From NCBI RefSeq assembly GCF_932276165.1, contig NC_064002.1:4092001-4156000 (forward strand): DNA of 64,000 nucleotides, read 5' to 3'. The DNA comes from Plutella xylostella. Lineage: Eukaryota > Arthropoda > Insecta > Lepidoptera > Plutellidae. Position 1 is the first letter of the stretch; each line of letters starts with the position of its first letter. Under the pieces are notes generated by a model that was given only the letters and a program-made list of their open reading frames with translations, did not search any database and was not told the origin of the DNA. Below are positions 22,441 to 34,136 of the stretch, one piece after another. The translations under genes were made by a program, and so were the position numbers.

Positions 22441-24374
22441 ATGAATAAAATAAATAAATCTGGAGCTAATATAAAACGAAAAAAACTCGAGGTAATATCG
22501 AAACCAACGAGAACTGTTTTAAAACTATATGGTGTTGGGGTTTTCGAGGTACAGTTCGATAAGAGTGGTAAATTGGTAAGAGGGGTATCCTCTTTGGGAA
22601 TATTTTGCATAATATTTTGGATCGGCACGTTCTATTTCAGCGCTATATACGCCTGCGTAAAAGACCATACGATACTCCGAGCCTACTATGAAACTAAATT
22701 AAAACATTACGGTGACGCCTACGAAAGAATCACATCTATGATGTTTTTCAAAACGACCTTATTCAAGGTAGCATGGCACATAAACGGAAACGTATCCTTT
22801 ATTCAAGCTATACTGGACATTGACAAAGCTCTAGAAAGCCATGGCGTTAAGGCTGACTATAAGCACAAAAAGACGTTTATTTTAACACTTGCACAGTTGA
22901 TCCCTGTGTTTCTTCGCGGGCTCACAATATGTGCAACTCTATGGGCGATTGATGCAGTGATCCCATACGACAGAGTATACCAACTGGTACTTACCGACAG
23001 CGTGGCGCTTATGGTCACTACTTTCTACTGCCACTATCTAAATCTCCTGACGGACCGATATAAACAGATCAATGAAATCTTGACTAGCGTGAAAGAAGAA
23101 GCTATGGCTAAAGTGCACATCGATGCTGGGATTCCGATTATATCTGAAAATGGCTACTTAAAGCTGGAAAATACCAGGAAGGCAGACGGTTGCGAACGAA
23201 TTCGATTATCATGTAAAGTTCACAGCATGCTGTACAAATCTACGGTTGCCGTAAATGAAGTATTTGGCATGATTCTTATGCTGACGTTACTGTTGCCACT
23301 AAGTTACATAATACTGAATATGTTTTACTTTATGGAGGCGACTTCAGCTGGCTTAACCCACGATATCAAAAGATACATGAACTTCTTGCTCTACATAGCC
23401 TGGGCAGTGGTGTACAACGTATTGGCGATCTTCTTGAATGTCTACTTCAGTGAGTCAACCGTCGCAGAGGTACCTACATTGGTTTATAAACAAATACTAA
23501 GTGCTAAACGTAACTAGGGTACTTAAGTACTAAGATAGTTTACAATATTTATATTATTCTCTCTTATTTATTACAGGCGAAAAAGGCCAGTATCATAGTC
23601 CATGATATATTAAACTCTGGAGTTAGATCACAAGTTAAGGAAGAGGTAAGTATGCAGAGTATGCTAAACAACTTAACTACCTATTTCAATAATTTATTTT
23701 CAAATAGAAGCCGTAAATCAAGATCTGTGCCCAGTATTATTATAGTAATATTGTTCATAAACCAAGTGGAATTTCACCAGTGGGGAAAGGCAACCCCCGA
23801 TCGAGAGGAAATACAATTTAACCCATCTATGACCCATGTGTAATACCCCGATTACACCTACCGAGTAGAGTGCCGAGACAGTATCCTCCGAGCACTACTT
23901 CTAGCCAATCAACGAGTGCTCGGCCGAGAATGCTGTCTCGCCTCTCCATTCCGTAAATGTAATCAGTGTATTACATCCATAGCTCAGGCTGATTCCCTCT
24001 CACTCGCAGGCTAAGCAGTTGTCCCTGCAGCTGCTGCACCAGACGCCCGCGTTCACGGCCTGGGGGCTCATCACACTCGACTACGCTCTCATTCTGGAGG
24101 TAAGAAGTTACAAGAATGCTCACTTACTCACCCGCTTGTCGCTGTATATTGATATTTATAATCACGAGCCGTATCGCCGTTTTTGAATGAATAGGTAATC
24201 CTATGAGTTTTAAAACTATTAGGCCTATAAGGAATAGATAGGTACCTAAAGACTTTTTTATATCTTTATTTAAGCGTACCTAATAGACTTATATGTAATT
24301 TGTTGTTGCAGGGCGGCCGCTACATAACCACATTTTTGGGGTTGCTCTTACAATTTGCAACGGCTGAAAATTAA
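22441..24374 (+). CDS. Gustatory receptor (tandem copy 1)
   Basis: Exons 22441-23469, 23577-23645, 24010-24099, 24312-24374 give 416 aa; all introns are phase 0. The first exon encodes six hydrophobic segments, including LLPLSYIILNMFYFMEATSAG and the YMNFLLYIAWAVVYNVLAIF region. The last exon encodes TTFLGLLLQFA, the hallmark TYhhhhhQF-type seventh-helix motif of insect gustatory receptors (7tm_7 family), which form ligand-gated cation channels in taste neurons. The start is the first ATG of an in-frame exon preceded by a stop-rich leader. It is closest to the next gene downstream. Ligand cannot be inferred. An AATAAA occurs at 24480. Confidence 0.9.
23839..23975. repeat. Small inverted-repeat element in receptor 1 intron 2
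   Basis: tgtaataccccgattaca at the left pairs with tgtaatcagtgtattaca at the right, and internal sections (gccgagacag / ctgtctcg) also pair. About 137 bp. Likely a MITE; target duplication not clear. Confidence 0.55.
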
Positions 24375-24600
24375 ACATTAATGAACCGACATAAGTAATT
24401 AATATGATAGTTTTAAATGCATTGGCTACTTAATTTAATTTTAATTAATGATCTATTTATTAGGAATAATTAGTGATGAAATAAAAATTGTGCCTGTCAC
24501 ATAATGCTGGAATTTTAACACTGATATATTTTACCAAAACCAAAATCATATTATTGTTGTACAATGTCTGCGTCTCACTGTACAACGGTGTACGCGTGGG

Positions 24601-24737
24601 CCACAGTTATTGGTGCTTTTAATGGAATTAGCAATACAAACCCATTAGGGACGTTTAAAAAGCTTCACGTTACGCGATTGTACTTACACATTCCGGGAAA
24701 CCGTCGCAGTTTTGATCCACGCCCTGAAAATATCACC
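24601..24737 (+). promoter_or_regulatory. Conserved upstream block of gustatory receptor 2
   Basis: Counterpart of 22235-22363; identical over CCACGCCCTGAAAATATCAC at 24717-24736 and similar through the preceding taatggaattagcaa section. Either a promoter retained after tandem duplication or simply duplicated flank. Confidence 0.5.
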
Positions 24738-24832
24738 CATTCATTCACATCGTTCACGCTGGATATTTGAAACAAATAATTTATTAAATAATAATCCTAA
24801 ATATTATCAAACGAAATAAAAACACGTAAGTA

Positions 24833-27547
24833 ATGATCATGATCATGCCTAAAACTAAAAAATCTACTCCCAAAAAAGTGATAACAAAAATACCTGAGAT
24901 AATATCGAAACAAACGGTGTTAGTTTTACAACTAATCGGCATTAGTGTTTTCGAAGTGTATTACGATAAAAGTAACAAATTAGCTAAACGAGTATCCTAC
25001 TTGGGAATATTTGGCAGCTTATTTTGGTTGGGATCGTTTGGCTTCAGCGCGATACATGCATGCGTAAACGACCACACGATACTACGAGCCTACTATGACA
25101 CCAAATTAAAAAATTACGGCGACGCCTATGAAAGAATTACATCTTTATTGTACTCCGAAACTGTCATACTCAAGGTAGCATTGCAAGTTAGTTCTTGTTT
25201 GCCCTTTACGCAATATATAGTCGACATCGACAAAACTCTGGCAAGCCGTGGTGTGAAGGTAGACTATCAGCACAAAAAGACGTTTTTTATAACAACTTTA
25301 CAATTGATCCCCGTGGTACTTCGAGCGCTCACAATATGTGCAACTCTATGGGCGATTGATGCAGTGATTCCAGTAGACAGAATATTTCAGCTGACTCTTA
25401 CCGATGGAGTGTCGCTTATGGCTACGACTTTCTACTGCCACTACCTCTATCTACTGATGGATCGATATAAACATATCAACGAAATCTTGAGTGGCGTGAA
25501 AGAAGAAGTTACTAGTAAAGTTCGAATCGACGCTGCTACGATTATACTGGAAAACGACAACTTTAATCTTGAAAATGCCAGGAGGACAGAGGACAATTGC
25601 GAGCGAATTCGATTATCATCTAAAGTTCATAGCATGTTGTTCAAAGCTACGGCCACCGTGAATGAAGTATTCGGCATGATACTTTTGGTGACATCACTGT
25701 TGCCACTAAGTTATATAATACTAAATATGTTTTACTTCATGGAAGCGACCTCAGCTGGTTTGGCCCAAGACGTGAAGAGATATGTGAATTTCTTACTCTA
25801 CATAGCCTGGGCGGTGCTCTACAACGTATTGGTGATCTTCATGAATGTCTACTTCAGTGAGTCTACCGTTTCAGAGGTATATATTAGGCTTTTGTATTCC
25901 TGTTTCTTACTAGGTACTTACAGATTAATAATTTATTTTCCCTCCTTTAGAAAAGATGGTCTATATACTGCTTTTATAGCCTATTGCGTAGCATCAGCAA
26001 TCGCTATGTGCTCAAATGTGTCTGTGCTTGTATGGAAGTAGACAGTAGTCATGTTTAAATTGCTAATAATTTTTTTTTTCATTTATTACAGGCGAAAAAG
26101 ACGAATATTATTGTTCATGATATATTAAATTCTGAAGTTAGTTCACAAGTTAAGAAAGAGGTTAGTAGCTCTTAGCCTAATTTTAAGCCTAATCCTAATA
26201 CTGTATATTCTTAGTGGGGATGTGTATGTATCACCTAAGGAATTGGCGATATTCCAGTTCCCCACAAAATCCTTTTTTCCCATATCATATTATAACATGA
26301 ATGGAATGGACCACCTGAGTTGAGGCTTAGTATGTTACATTTGCAACACTATGTACTTATACAGTTTCGTAGTTTGTAATTTTATTGAAATTCTACTCTA
26401 ATTTCCTCCTTTCATCTTCCTATGTCCTCATACTGGCAGGCCCGCCAGTTGTCCCTGCAGCTGTTGCACCAGACGCCCGCGTTCACGGCCTGGGGGCTCA
26501 TCACACTCGACTACGCTCTCATTCTGGAGGTACGGTGACCTACGAGCTACGAGCTTCATTACGCGTCTCCATATTTGATTGAAAAATAAATAATGGAATT
26601 TTAAAGGTGAAGTGTAAGGCCAACTAGCGCCGTCAATTGAAAAAAACCGGCCAAGTTGGACACGCGCACTGAGGGGTTCCGTACAAGTCAACTTACCTGG
26701 GATAGTTTTCTTTTTAATTTTATCATATGCATTACATCCGTGAATTTTTGCATATTTTTTGGACCAGCCATTTAGCCAGCAGAGTGGGAGACACGTGAGC
26801 ACACACACGCACTCACGCCTTGTACTCCCTTGCGGGGTAGGCAGAGGTGCATTGCTGCACCCACTTTTCGCCAGAGTGTTTTGTTAGTCCCAATGTAATA
26901 GGGGGCGGGCCTATTGCCATTTTACGGGCACATCCAAGACCCGAAAACAAATATCTGTGTTTAAACAAATATCTGCCCCAGCCGGGAATCGAACCCGGGA
27001 CCATCGGCTCAGTAGTCAGGGCCACTAACCACTACGCCATTCGGTCGTCTACACGTGAGCCTAACAAAAAATAGAACTTTGAAGTTAATATTTGATAAAC
27101 CTATCACTGAATCAATAAATGGTTTGAGTATACCTACCATACCATAATATTTTTTAAAGACTTATTTAACAACACCCGTTTCTGAGAAAAAGGGTGGTGA
27201 CATCAGACAGACAGACAGACAGACGGACAACAAAGTGATCCTATTTTTTTTTCCTTTTGAGGTACGAAACCCTAGATAGATCACTTTGGGAGAGGCCCAG
27301 CTGGTCTGACAGTTGACTACTATAGGATGATGATGATGATGATAATCTGCCAATAACCAGTACCTTGACTGTAAAATTCAATTAGCGGTGCTAGTTGGCC
27401 TTACATTTCATCTTACTTCTACTTCACTCTCGACACAGATAATTATAGTATGTATTTTATCAATTGTTACAGAGCGGCCGCTACATAACAACATTTCTGG
27501 GATTGCTGTTACAATATGCAACATCTCAAAATGAAAATGTTAAATAA
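24833..27547 (+). CDS. Gustatory receptor (tandem copy 2)
   Basis: Exons 24833-25876, 26092-26160, 26440-26529, 27473-27547 give 425 aa with phase-0 introns at the same places as copy 1. Three in-frame ATGs occur at 24833, 24839 and 24845; the last best matches the length of copy 1, so the true start may be 24845. The C-terminus has TTFLGLLLQYA in place of LQFA. Exon 3 is almost identical to that of copy 1 although exon 1 has clearly diverged, suggesting gene conversion. Intron 3 is enlarged by a SINE and by remnants of other repeats. An AATAAA overlaps the stop codon. Receptor family is firm; ligand unknown. Confidence 0.9.
26801..27050 (-). mobile_element. tRNA-derived SINE, full length
   Basis: Minus-strand element with a tRNA-like head at its right end: box A TGGCGTAGTGG (complement of 27029-27039) and box B GGTTCGATTCC (complement of 26985-26995). 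A tRNA-unrelated body follows, and a GT-rich tail where most SINEs have poly-A. The 10-bp duplication ACACGTGAGC flanks it at 26791-26800 and 27051-27060. It lies within intron 3 of receptor 2 and inside an older repeat whose halves are seen at 26643-26690 and 27165-27285. Confidence 0.92.
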
Positions 27548-28250
27548 AATATTCAGTATGTATGAAGATGTGTAGGTATATGCATGGACTATGAAACAAA
27601 TTATCAGTTTGTTATTATCATAATATACACTATGGTTACAATCACATCACGTCCGTCGAGCCGAATAATTACAAAAAATAAATTCAAAACATAAGTGGAA
27701 GGTACAAGAAAATTTAACCGTGGTCCTTCGCTTAGTTGTTAGGTTACTGCACCTATTGACCGTCTTTGCAGGAAGGTTATTTAAAAATGCTTTATAATTA
27801 ATGAACATTCTAAAGTTTTATAATACCTATATGAAATAAAAATAAAAAAGTAACTTAATTATAAAATTGTGATCTAATAAAAGAATTCAACGCGTCAAGG
27901 CAAACATAAAGTTCTACAATCTATATGATCAAATTTATTCATCAAAACTATATTGCATACCCGATTTGTATTGTGATTTATATGGTACAGTAACAATAAC
28001 TACTCTACATATTATATTATGTACTCACGAGCGAGCCACATGCACAATACAACTTAGGGTACACATCAATACATACAATTTTGATGTGCAGTATTAGAAT
28101 CCACAGTCTAAAGAATGAGAGTTCTATCCGTTACGCCATCACGACTCTAATTGTACTTTAATTGTTTACTACGTTGACCAGAATTGAGTTATTCATACAT
28201 GTAAAGACTATCATTAGAACGAAAACTTAATATCATACATTATATCAGTT
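27548..28250. other. Spacer downstream of receptor 2
   Basis: AT-rich, with AATAAA at 27835-27840 as the likeliest further polyadenylation signal. No gene or repeat recognised. Confidence 0.5.
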
Positions 28251-28258
28251 AATATGGT

Positions 28259-30193
28259 CAGGGGCGTATTTAAAGATTGTGCGCCCTGGGCTCCTGTAGT
28301 TTTCCGCCCCATCAAGGAATGAAAGAAAACAAAAAGAGCAGTCAGTGTATAGTACCTATCGACCTACATATGTATAAGAACATTGTGGTGATAGATTTGC
28401 ATAGATAATGATATCTTCCGAATAAAGAAAAAGATTTTTCTGGATAAACAAGTACATTTTAGAACGTGTAGAAATAAACTTTGGCGACTGAGTTAGGCAA
28501 TTTTTTCTTTAGGTTTCCTTAAAAAATAAAGAGGCGGAAAACAAAAAGACTATTCCACCAGTTCAAAAAAGAACAAAGGCCGGCTTTCATACTAAAAAAA
28601 TCCAGCACTGCTCGTCACCAAAATACCTCCGAGTGACCCTCACGTACAAAACCCACTGCCAAAACACCAAGAATAAAGTTAGCTCCCGAAACAAACTTCT
28701 GCGACGGCTTTCTTCTACCAGCTGGGGCGCCTCTCCGCAAGTTCTACGAACAAGTACTCTAAGGCTCTCTGCCTCTCAAAAGACAAAAGTCTTCAACCAG
28801 TGCGTCCTACCAGTGATGACGTATGGTGCAGAGACGTGGACACTGACGGTAGGACTGGTCCACCGATTTAAAGGCGCTCAGCGTGCTATGGAGAGAGCTA
28901 TGCTTGGGGTTTCTCTGATGGATCGTATCAGAAATGAGGTTATCTGTCAGAGGACTAAGGTTACCGATATAGCTGTCAAAATATGCAAGCTGAAGTGGTA
29001 GTGGGCTGGTCATATCTGCCGAAGAACCGATAACCGTTGGGGTAGACGAGTTCTCGAGTGGAGACCACGAACAGGCAAACGCAGCGTGGGACGCCCTCCT
29101 GCCCGCTGGACTGACGACCTTAGGCGGGTAGAGCCGGTAGTGGTTGGATGAGGAAGGCCGAGGACCGAGTGTTGTGGCGCTCCTTGGGAGAGGCCTATGT
29201 CCAGCAGTGGATGATTATTGGCCGATGATGATATGGGCAAGGTCCGCGCATGCTAGAGAAGTAGATTTTGCTCTTAACGACACAGTTCGTATAGTAACGG
29301 GATGCCTCAAACGGACACCGCTCTACAAGGTCTACTCTTTTTTTTATAGAAACTTTGTTGGTCACGTGACTTTTTACTAGGGTTTTTTTTTTTCGCGAAA
29401 TTCCAAATTCTGATTTTAGTTTCGGGCTTAGATATAACATGCTGCACATGTAGGTTTCGGCTTAGTATACCAATTTTGCAACACCTGTAAATCGGTTGCG
29501 AGCAGAGGTAGGCTGCTGCAAGGACAATCTTTGCAAGTGGGGCTATACCGTTGGTACCAACCTACCTATGCGACCGTGGTACCGCCCCCCTGACTATGGA
29601 GCATGTACTCCTGCCCCCTGTGCCCTTCCACCTGCACTCGGGAAGACTTACTCCAGGCCAACCAGAATGCTATCAAAGTTGTTTCGTTTTGGTCTGGACA
29701 AATTTAAAAATTCGCATGTTCACTGACACGAAAGAAGAAGTCTAGAGTACCTACCGACCTACATATGTATAGGAACATCGTGGTGATAGATTTGCGTACA
29801 TTATAATGATATCTTCCGAAGAAAAAAAAGATTTTTCTGATAGACGAGTACATTTTAGAACGTTTAGAAATAAACTTGTGCAGGGCGGGCGACTGAGTTA
29901 GGCAAAAAAAAAACTTTAGATTTCCTTCAAGAAAATACCTACCAAGGCGGAAAAAAATAGACTATTCCACCGGTTCAGAAAAGAACAAAGGCGGCTTTCA
30001 TACTTTAAATAATATTTCTTAAGATATGAAATCAACATTTGGAAAGATGGCGCAGGGCCGTTCTAGGCTTACGTCCTAAAATATTGTTCTGTACTTTTTT
30101 AATCATCCAACCTACCGGCCGCCCCTGGGCCGCCCTTCGTCGCCTGCCGCCCCGGGCTGTAGCCCTTTTAGCCCTAGGGTAAATACGCCCCTG
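28259..30193. mobile_element. hAT-type element carrying nested LINE fragments
   Basis: Terminal inverted repeats CAGGGGCGTATTTA / TAAATACGCCCCTG with a perfect 8-bp target duplication AATATGGT at 28251-28258 and 30194-30201, as in the hAT superfamily. No transposase. A ~260-bp internal stretch is present twice (about 28330-28592 and 29728-30003) flanking the LINE debris, so either two elements fused or a duplication occurred around the insertion. Confidence 0.88.
28590..29720 (+). pseudogene. Nested LINE remnants: RTE piece inside a CR1/jockey-like piece
   Basis: A 122-codon ORF at 28633-29001 begins with a CR1/jockey-like C-terminal RT segment (YKTHCQNTKNKV, TSWGASPQVLRTS). It switches near 28776 to the C-terminal region of an RTE/BovB-type LINE (VLPVMTYGAETW, MERAMLGVSL, WAGHICRR, VGRPPARWTDDL). 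The RTE part ends with the usual YVQQWMII-like tail and gatgatg repeats near 29230. The first family then resumes (AHAREVDFALNDTVRIVTGC, 29250-29320) and again at 29489-29720 (CKWGYT, MEHVLL). Frames are broken between pieces. Domain calls come from memory of the families. Confidence 0.72.
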
Positions 30194-30201
30194 AATATGG
30201 T

Positions 30202-30972
30202 ACTCACAGAGTTCATTGGGGAGTGATGAACTTGATTCTGCCGGGTGGTAGACGGTAGGGTACCTAGTACGTTCACCTAATCAAGCCTCACACTTGGTGA
30301 TTATTTTGAAAGATTAGTTGGACCAGAAACATGTCAATGACATTACTACAGGGGGGAATTATATCAGTGAACTACTCGAATCATCACTCAGGTCATTGGA
30401 CAGTCAGCAAAAGAGACAAATATGGAAGTATTCCCCTCAAGTAAAACACTTTCATTTCAACTGATGGCGGGTGATAGGCGGACATAAAAATGTATGTATT
30501 GATAAAATATTCCTTGATTCATCTATTTTCAATAGGTACCTGACATAGGTAGGTACTAGTGAACTTTTATTAAGGGAGCCACTGTGAAATCACGGAAAAA
30601 GACGCAGCTGTCCATATATTATTAATAATATAATCATTTATTCTATTTGTGTAGAGTAGATACTTAACTATGGTAAAGAACAGCTGTTATTTTTCACGAT
30701 TTCAACAGCCACAACTAGGTACAGCCAGAAATGAAACAGGATCAGTATGTATGCTATGAACACTGACCTGCGTACGGGAAGTTCAAGGATAAACGCCACC
30801 CCGTATAGGTAATTTGTAGAGTTATATTTGTAAATTGTTTCATTAATATTTTTATAATAAAAGGACTTGCCCTTCAGCGACCATTTGTTTAATTAATTAA
30901 GTGATTGCCGCCATCGCTTTCTTTTCCATTTATTTAAGTAGTCATTGTGGCGAAGCAAGCACAAGCGGCAAA
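30202..30972. other. Spacer upstream of receptor 3
   Basis: AT-rich spacer with no gene. The conserved block seen upstream of receptors 1 and 2 was not found here. Confidence 0.5.
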
Positions 30973-32748
30973 ATGCTCGCGCGATTTAAAAAAAATACAA
31001 AAGAAAAAAGCGAGCAAAATGTTGTGGAAGCGGTGTCCATGTCTGCGACAGTGTTTATCAACGCCTGGGGAAGTTGCGTGCTCTACCGACGATGCCTGCT
31101 CGGGCGTGTCACGAGGCACTTCAGCACTATAGGGTTCCTAGTTTGGATACTTCGATTAGTGACGTTCTTCTACTTGACCTACATAGTATTCAAAGAAGAC
31201 CAGAGTATAGTGCGCTCATTCGTCACAACCAAGCTGCATCACTACGGTGACCACTACGAAAGCATCACAGCCATTGTCTTCATCACGTATCTGTTTTGGA
31301 AGCTGCCCTTCGACCTCAACGGAGCCACCGAATACTACCAAATCCTGGTGGATATTGACGAAGAATTAAAAACATTAGGCGAGGAAGCCGACTACGTGAC
31401 GCAAGGACGTTGCTCTCTGTTCCTGATGATACTGCAAGTCGTAGTCTCTTTTCTTCACGCAACGTCGACGTACGGCACTCTGTGCTTCATCGATGAGCAC
31501 GTTCCGCTTCCCAAAGTGTTCACACTGACGTTCATCGACACGTGTTCCCTGCTGCTGACGGCGACGTATTGCAACTACGTATCCATGGTCACCAGGCGGT
31601 ACCGCCGCGTCAACCAAATACTCAGCGAAATCATAGAACTGGAATCCCTACACGACAAAGTCTACGTTCTGAATCAGAATTTTGTGGAAGAAAATGGTGC
31701 TAGGTGCCTGCTGAAGTCGAGGGACAATCAGCTAAGGGCGACTGTGAGGAAGTGCGCAGATATACACAGCAAGCTGTATAAGGCGACTCAGATGGCGAAC
31801 CAGAAATTCGGCCCGGCACTCGTGTTTATATTCATCTTGCCTCTCACTTACATCATTTTGAACTTGTTCTATTTTGTCGAAGCCACGTCACAGGGGCTAC
31901 TTTTTCGCGACTTGAAGCGATATTTGAGCTTCGTAATGTACATATCTTGGGCGGTGGTTCACAATTGGCTGGTGATTTACCTGAGTGTTCGTTTCAGTGA
32001 AGACACTGTTCTAGAGGTGCGTATAAAAAAAATGATGAGCATAAATTTCGTAGTAAGTAATAATAATTTGTAGTTTTCTCTAATTAAACTTAACTTCTTT
32101 CAGGCCAACAAGACGTCAGTTATTGTACACGATTTATTAAATTTGGAAATGAATTCGGAAATAAGGGAAGAAGTAAGTTGTATCCATGTTTTTGTAATGA
32201 AATTAAGTAACCCTGTTTTCCATAAAAAAATATTTACCTATGTTCGCTGTTGTTTTGAACACAAAAAAGATATTTTAGACATTGATCATTATAAATGGTT
32301 TAAGTAAATGAGAAAATCTAACAAATTACTTGACTATAATAGCAATATACCGAAAATCTAGTTAAAACACAAGTTTCCTCAACCAAAATACATCTCAGAC
32401 CCTTATATAACATTTGCCAGGCCATGCTGCTATCAATGCAGTTATTGCATCAGGTCCCGCGGTTCACCGCCAACGGGCTATTCAACCTTGACTACCCGCT
32501 GCTGGTAGAGGTAAGTAAACTATGCCTTTTACTATTTAATGTTCCTATCACTCAAGGATAGGGTTTAAAAATATTTGTGTTTACTGTTTTATTTTATACT
32601 AGCTGTTCCCGCGCGCTTCGCTTCGCCTTAAAAAGTTTTCCCGTGGGAATCCCGGATAAAAAGTAGCCTATGTTCTTTCCCAGGGTCTAGACCGTATGTA
32701 TACCAAATTTCATTCAAATCCGTTCAGTAGTTTTGGCGTGAAAGAGTA

Positions 32749-32779
<31 letters not shown>

Positions 32780-33098
32780 CAGTTACTTTCGCATTTATAA
32801 TATTATATAGTTATATAGTTAGGATTAGGATTCTAACATAAGTTAAAAAGCCCCGATACTTTTAATTTTTTTTAATGTCATATGAGTACCTAGTAACCTT
32901 CGTAGCTAAAAGAAAAAATCTTTTGATAAGTATGGGACAACCTAATTTCTTGTATGCTTTCAGTTGTTTCATTCTGTTCGTAAACTGTGGTTCCATGATG
33001 AGGGTTAGCACAAAACAATATTTTCATACAATATTTTGTTTCAGGGATCACGATTTGTGACTACGTTCATGGGACTACTATTACAATTTGCTACGTAA
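30973..33098 (+). CDS. Gustatory receptor (tandem copy 3, divergent)
   Basis: Exons 30973-32016, 32104-32172, 32421-32510, 33045-33098 give 418 aa; exon 2 (69 bp) and exon 3 (90 bp) have exactly the sizes and phases of copies 1 and 2. The sequence has diverged (VFINAWGSCVLYRRCLLG at the N-terminus, ILNLFYFVEATSQGLL before helix 6) but ends with TTFMGLLLQFAT. The frame is open upstream of 30973 with no earlier ATG, so ATG 30973 is taken as the start. Intron 3 carries an interspersed repeat at 32598-32820. It is the oldest branch of this small array. Confidence 0.9.
32598..32820 (+). repeat. Interspersed repeat with (ACAG)n core
   Basis: Runs from actagctgttcccgcgcgct through ttcaaatccgttcagtagtt and an acagacag microsatellite to cgcatttataatatta. 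Reverse-orientation copies occur at 62287-62680 and truncated pieces at 40836-40925 and 41427-41480. A very common repeat type in moth genomes; exact class not certain. Confidence 0.75.
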
Positions 33099-34136
33099 AA
33101 CATATACAGTAAAGTACTTTATGTTGTTGTACTATACATAATTATGTGCAGTACACAAGGTGCAATTTAATGAGTGAAATTTTCGAAGGCAGGTCAATAT
33201 CCCCGTCAATCCGTAATGGCGAAAAAAATTACATAAATATATTTATTACAAAAAAAGGTATTGGACCATCAGATATTTTATTCATTTCCATGTCTATTGA
33301 AAATTTGGTATTAGAACTGAAACACTGGTATTAGAGAAGTCCACTTAGAAAATTACACCCTTAATAACCATTACTTGTATTGTATTCGTTTAAGTAAAGG
33401 CAGTTGAGATATTTACAATTTAATAGCATAAAATTATATTTATTACTTAGTTAACGGGTTTTCTTTTTGTCACGCACCATGTACAATTTAGTCATATCCA
33501 TTAGGAAATTGGTATTTATTACAGTATGTACCTTATACAGTAAGCGATATAGTAATTATACAATTTACCTATCATTATAGTGCATAAAATTACCACCCCT
33601 GCATTAGTAGAACCTAGTAGTAGTATAGCTTCATTTTCAGTTTTCTTCAATGCACAATTGCACAGTCTCAATACAATGTATCGGCTGATCCCCGGGACCT
33701 GCAGTGCTTATATAAGTAAAGAGAGACAGCAGCATTACAATACTGTTATCCATCTAAGTACGTAAATATTATTCTCCTCAAATCCTAAGCATAAAAAACC
33801 ATAATTTTCCAACATCAACAACACGTAGACGGAAGACTGAAAATTGCGGAAACTAAAACTTTTCTGCCATTCGTTTCGTAACAGCCTGACTGTCGGTTTG
33901 CGTCGCCGCATGTAAAGTCCATCGCAGATTGGATAATTGCGTCGCTTCCTAGAGCCGAGGTGGTTTCTCACCCTGAACTTGCGACCCGCAGTGGTCACGC
34001 ACTACTGAGTCGATCAAACCTCAACATATCCTCGCGGCATAATAAATCCGAGTGCATTTTCGCTGAGAAAACTCGCGTAGCCAGACGCGCTGGCCGGCTG
34101 ATTTTTCTAACGGTTTGTTTGAGTGCCGCGATCACA
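33099..34136. other. Spacer between receptor 3 and the P450
   Basis: AT-rich to about 33900, then more balanced sequence that probably includes the P450 5' UTR. The P450 frame stays open upstream of its chosen start to an ATG at 33960. No other gene seen. Confidence 0.5.

Noticed and set aside
26975..27050. A tRNA gene on the minus strand
   Set aside because: Box A and box B are present, but the head continues into a SINE body with tail and target duplication, and the acceptor stem is not closed.
27204..27224. CRISPR-like or satellite array in the gacagacagac runs (also 32755, 40470, 62310)
   Set aside because: Simple microsatellites inside known interspersed repeats, without spacers.
33960..34136. 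An N-terminal extension of the P450 starting at ATG 33960
   Set aside because: It would add 59 polar residues and a second hydrophobic stretch before the membrane anchor, unlike CYP4-clan proteins.
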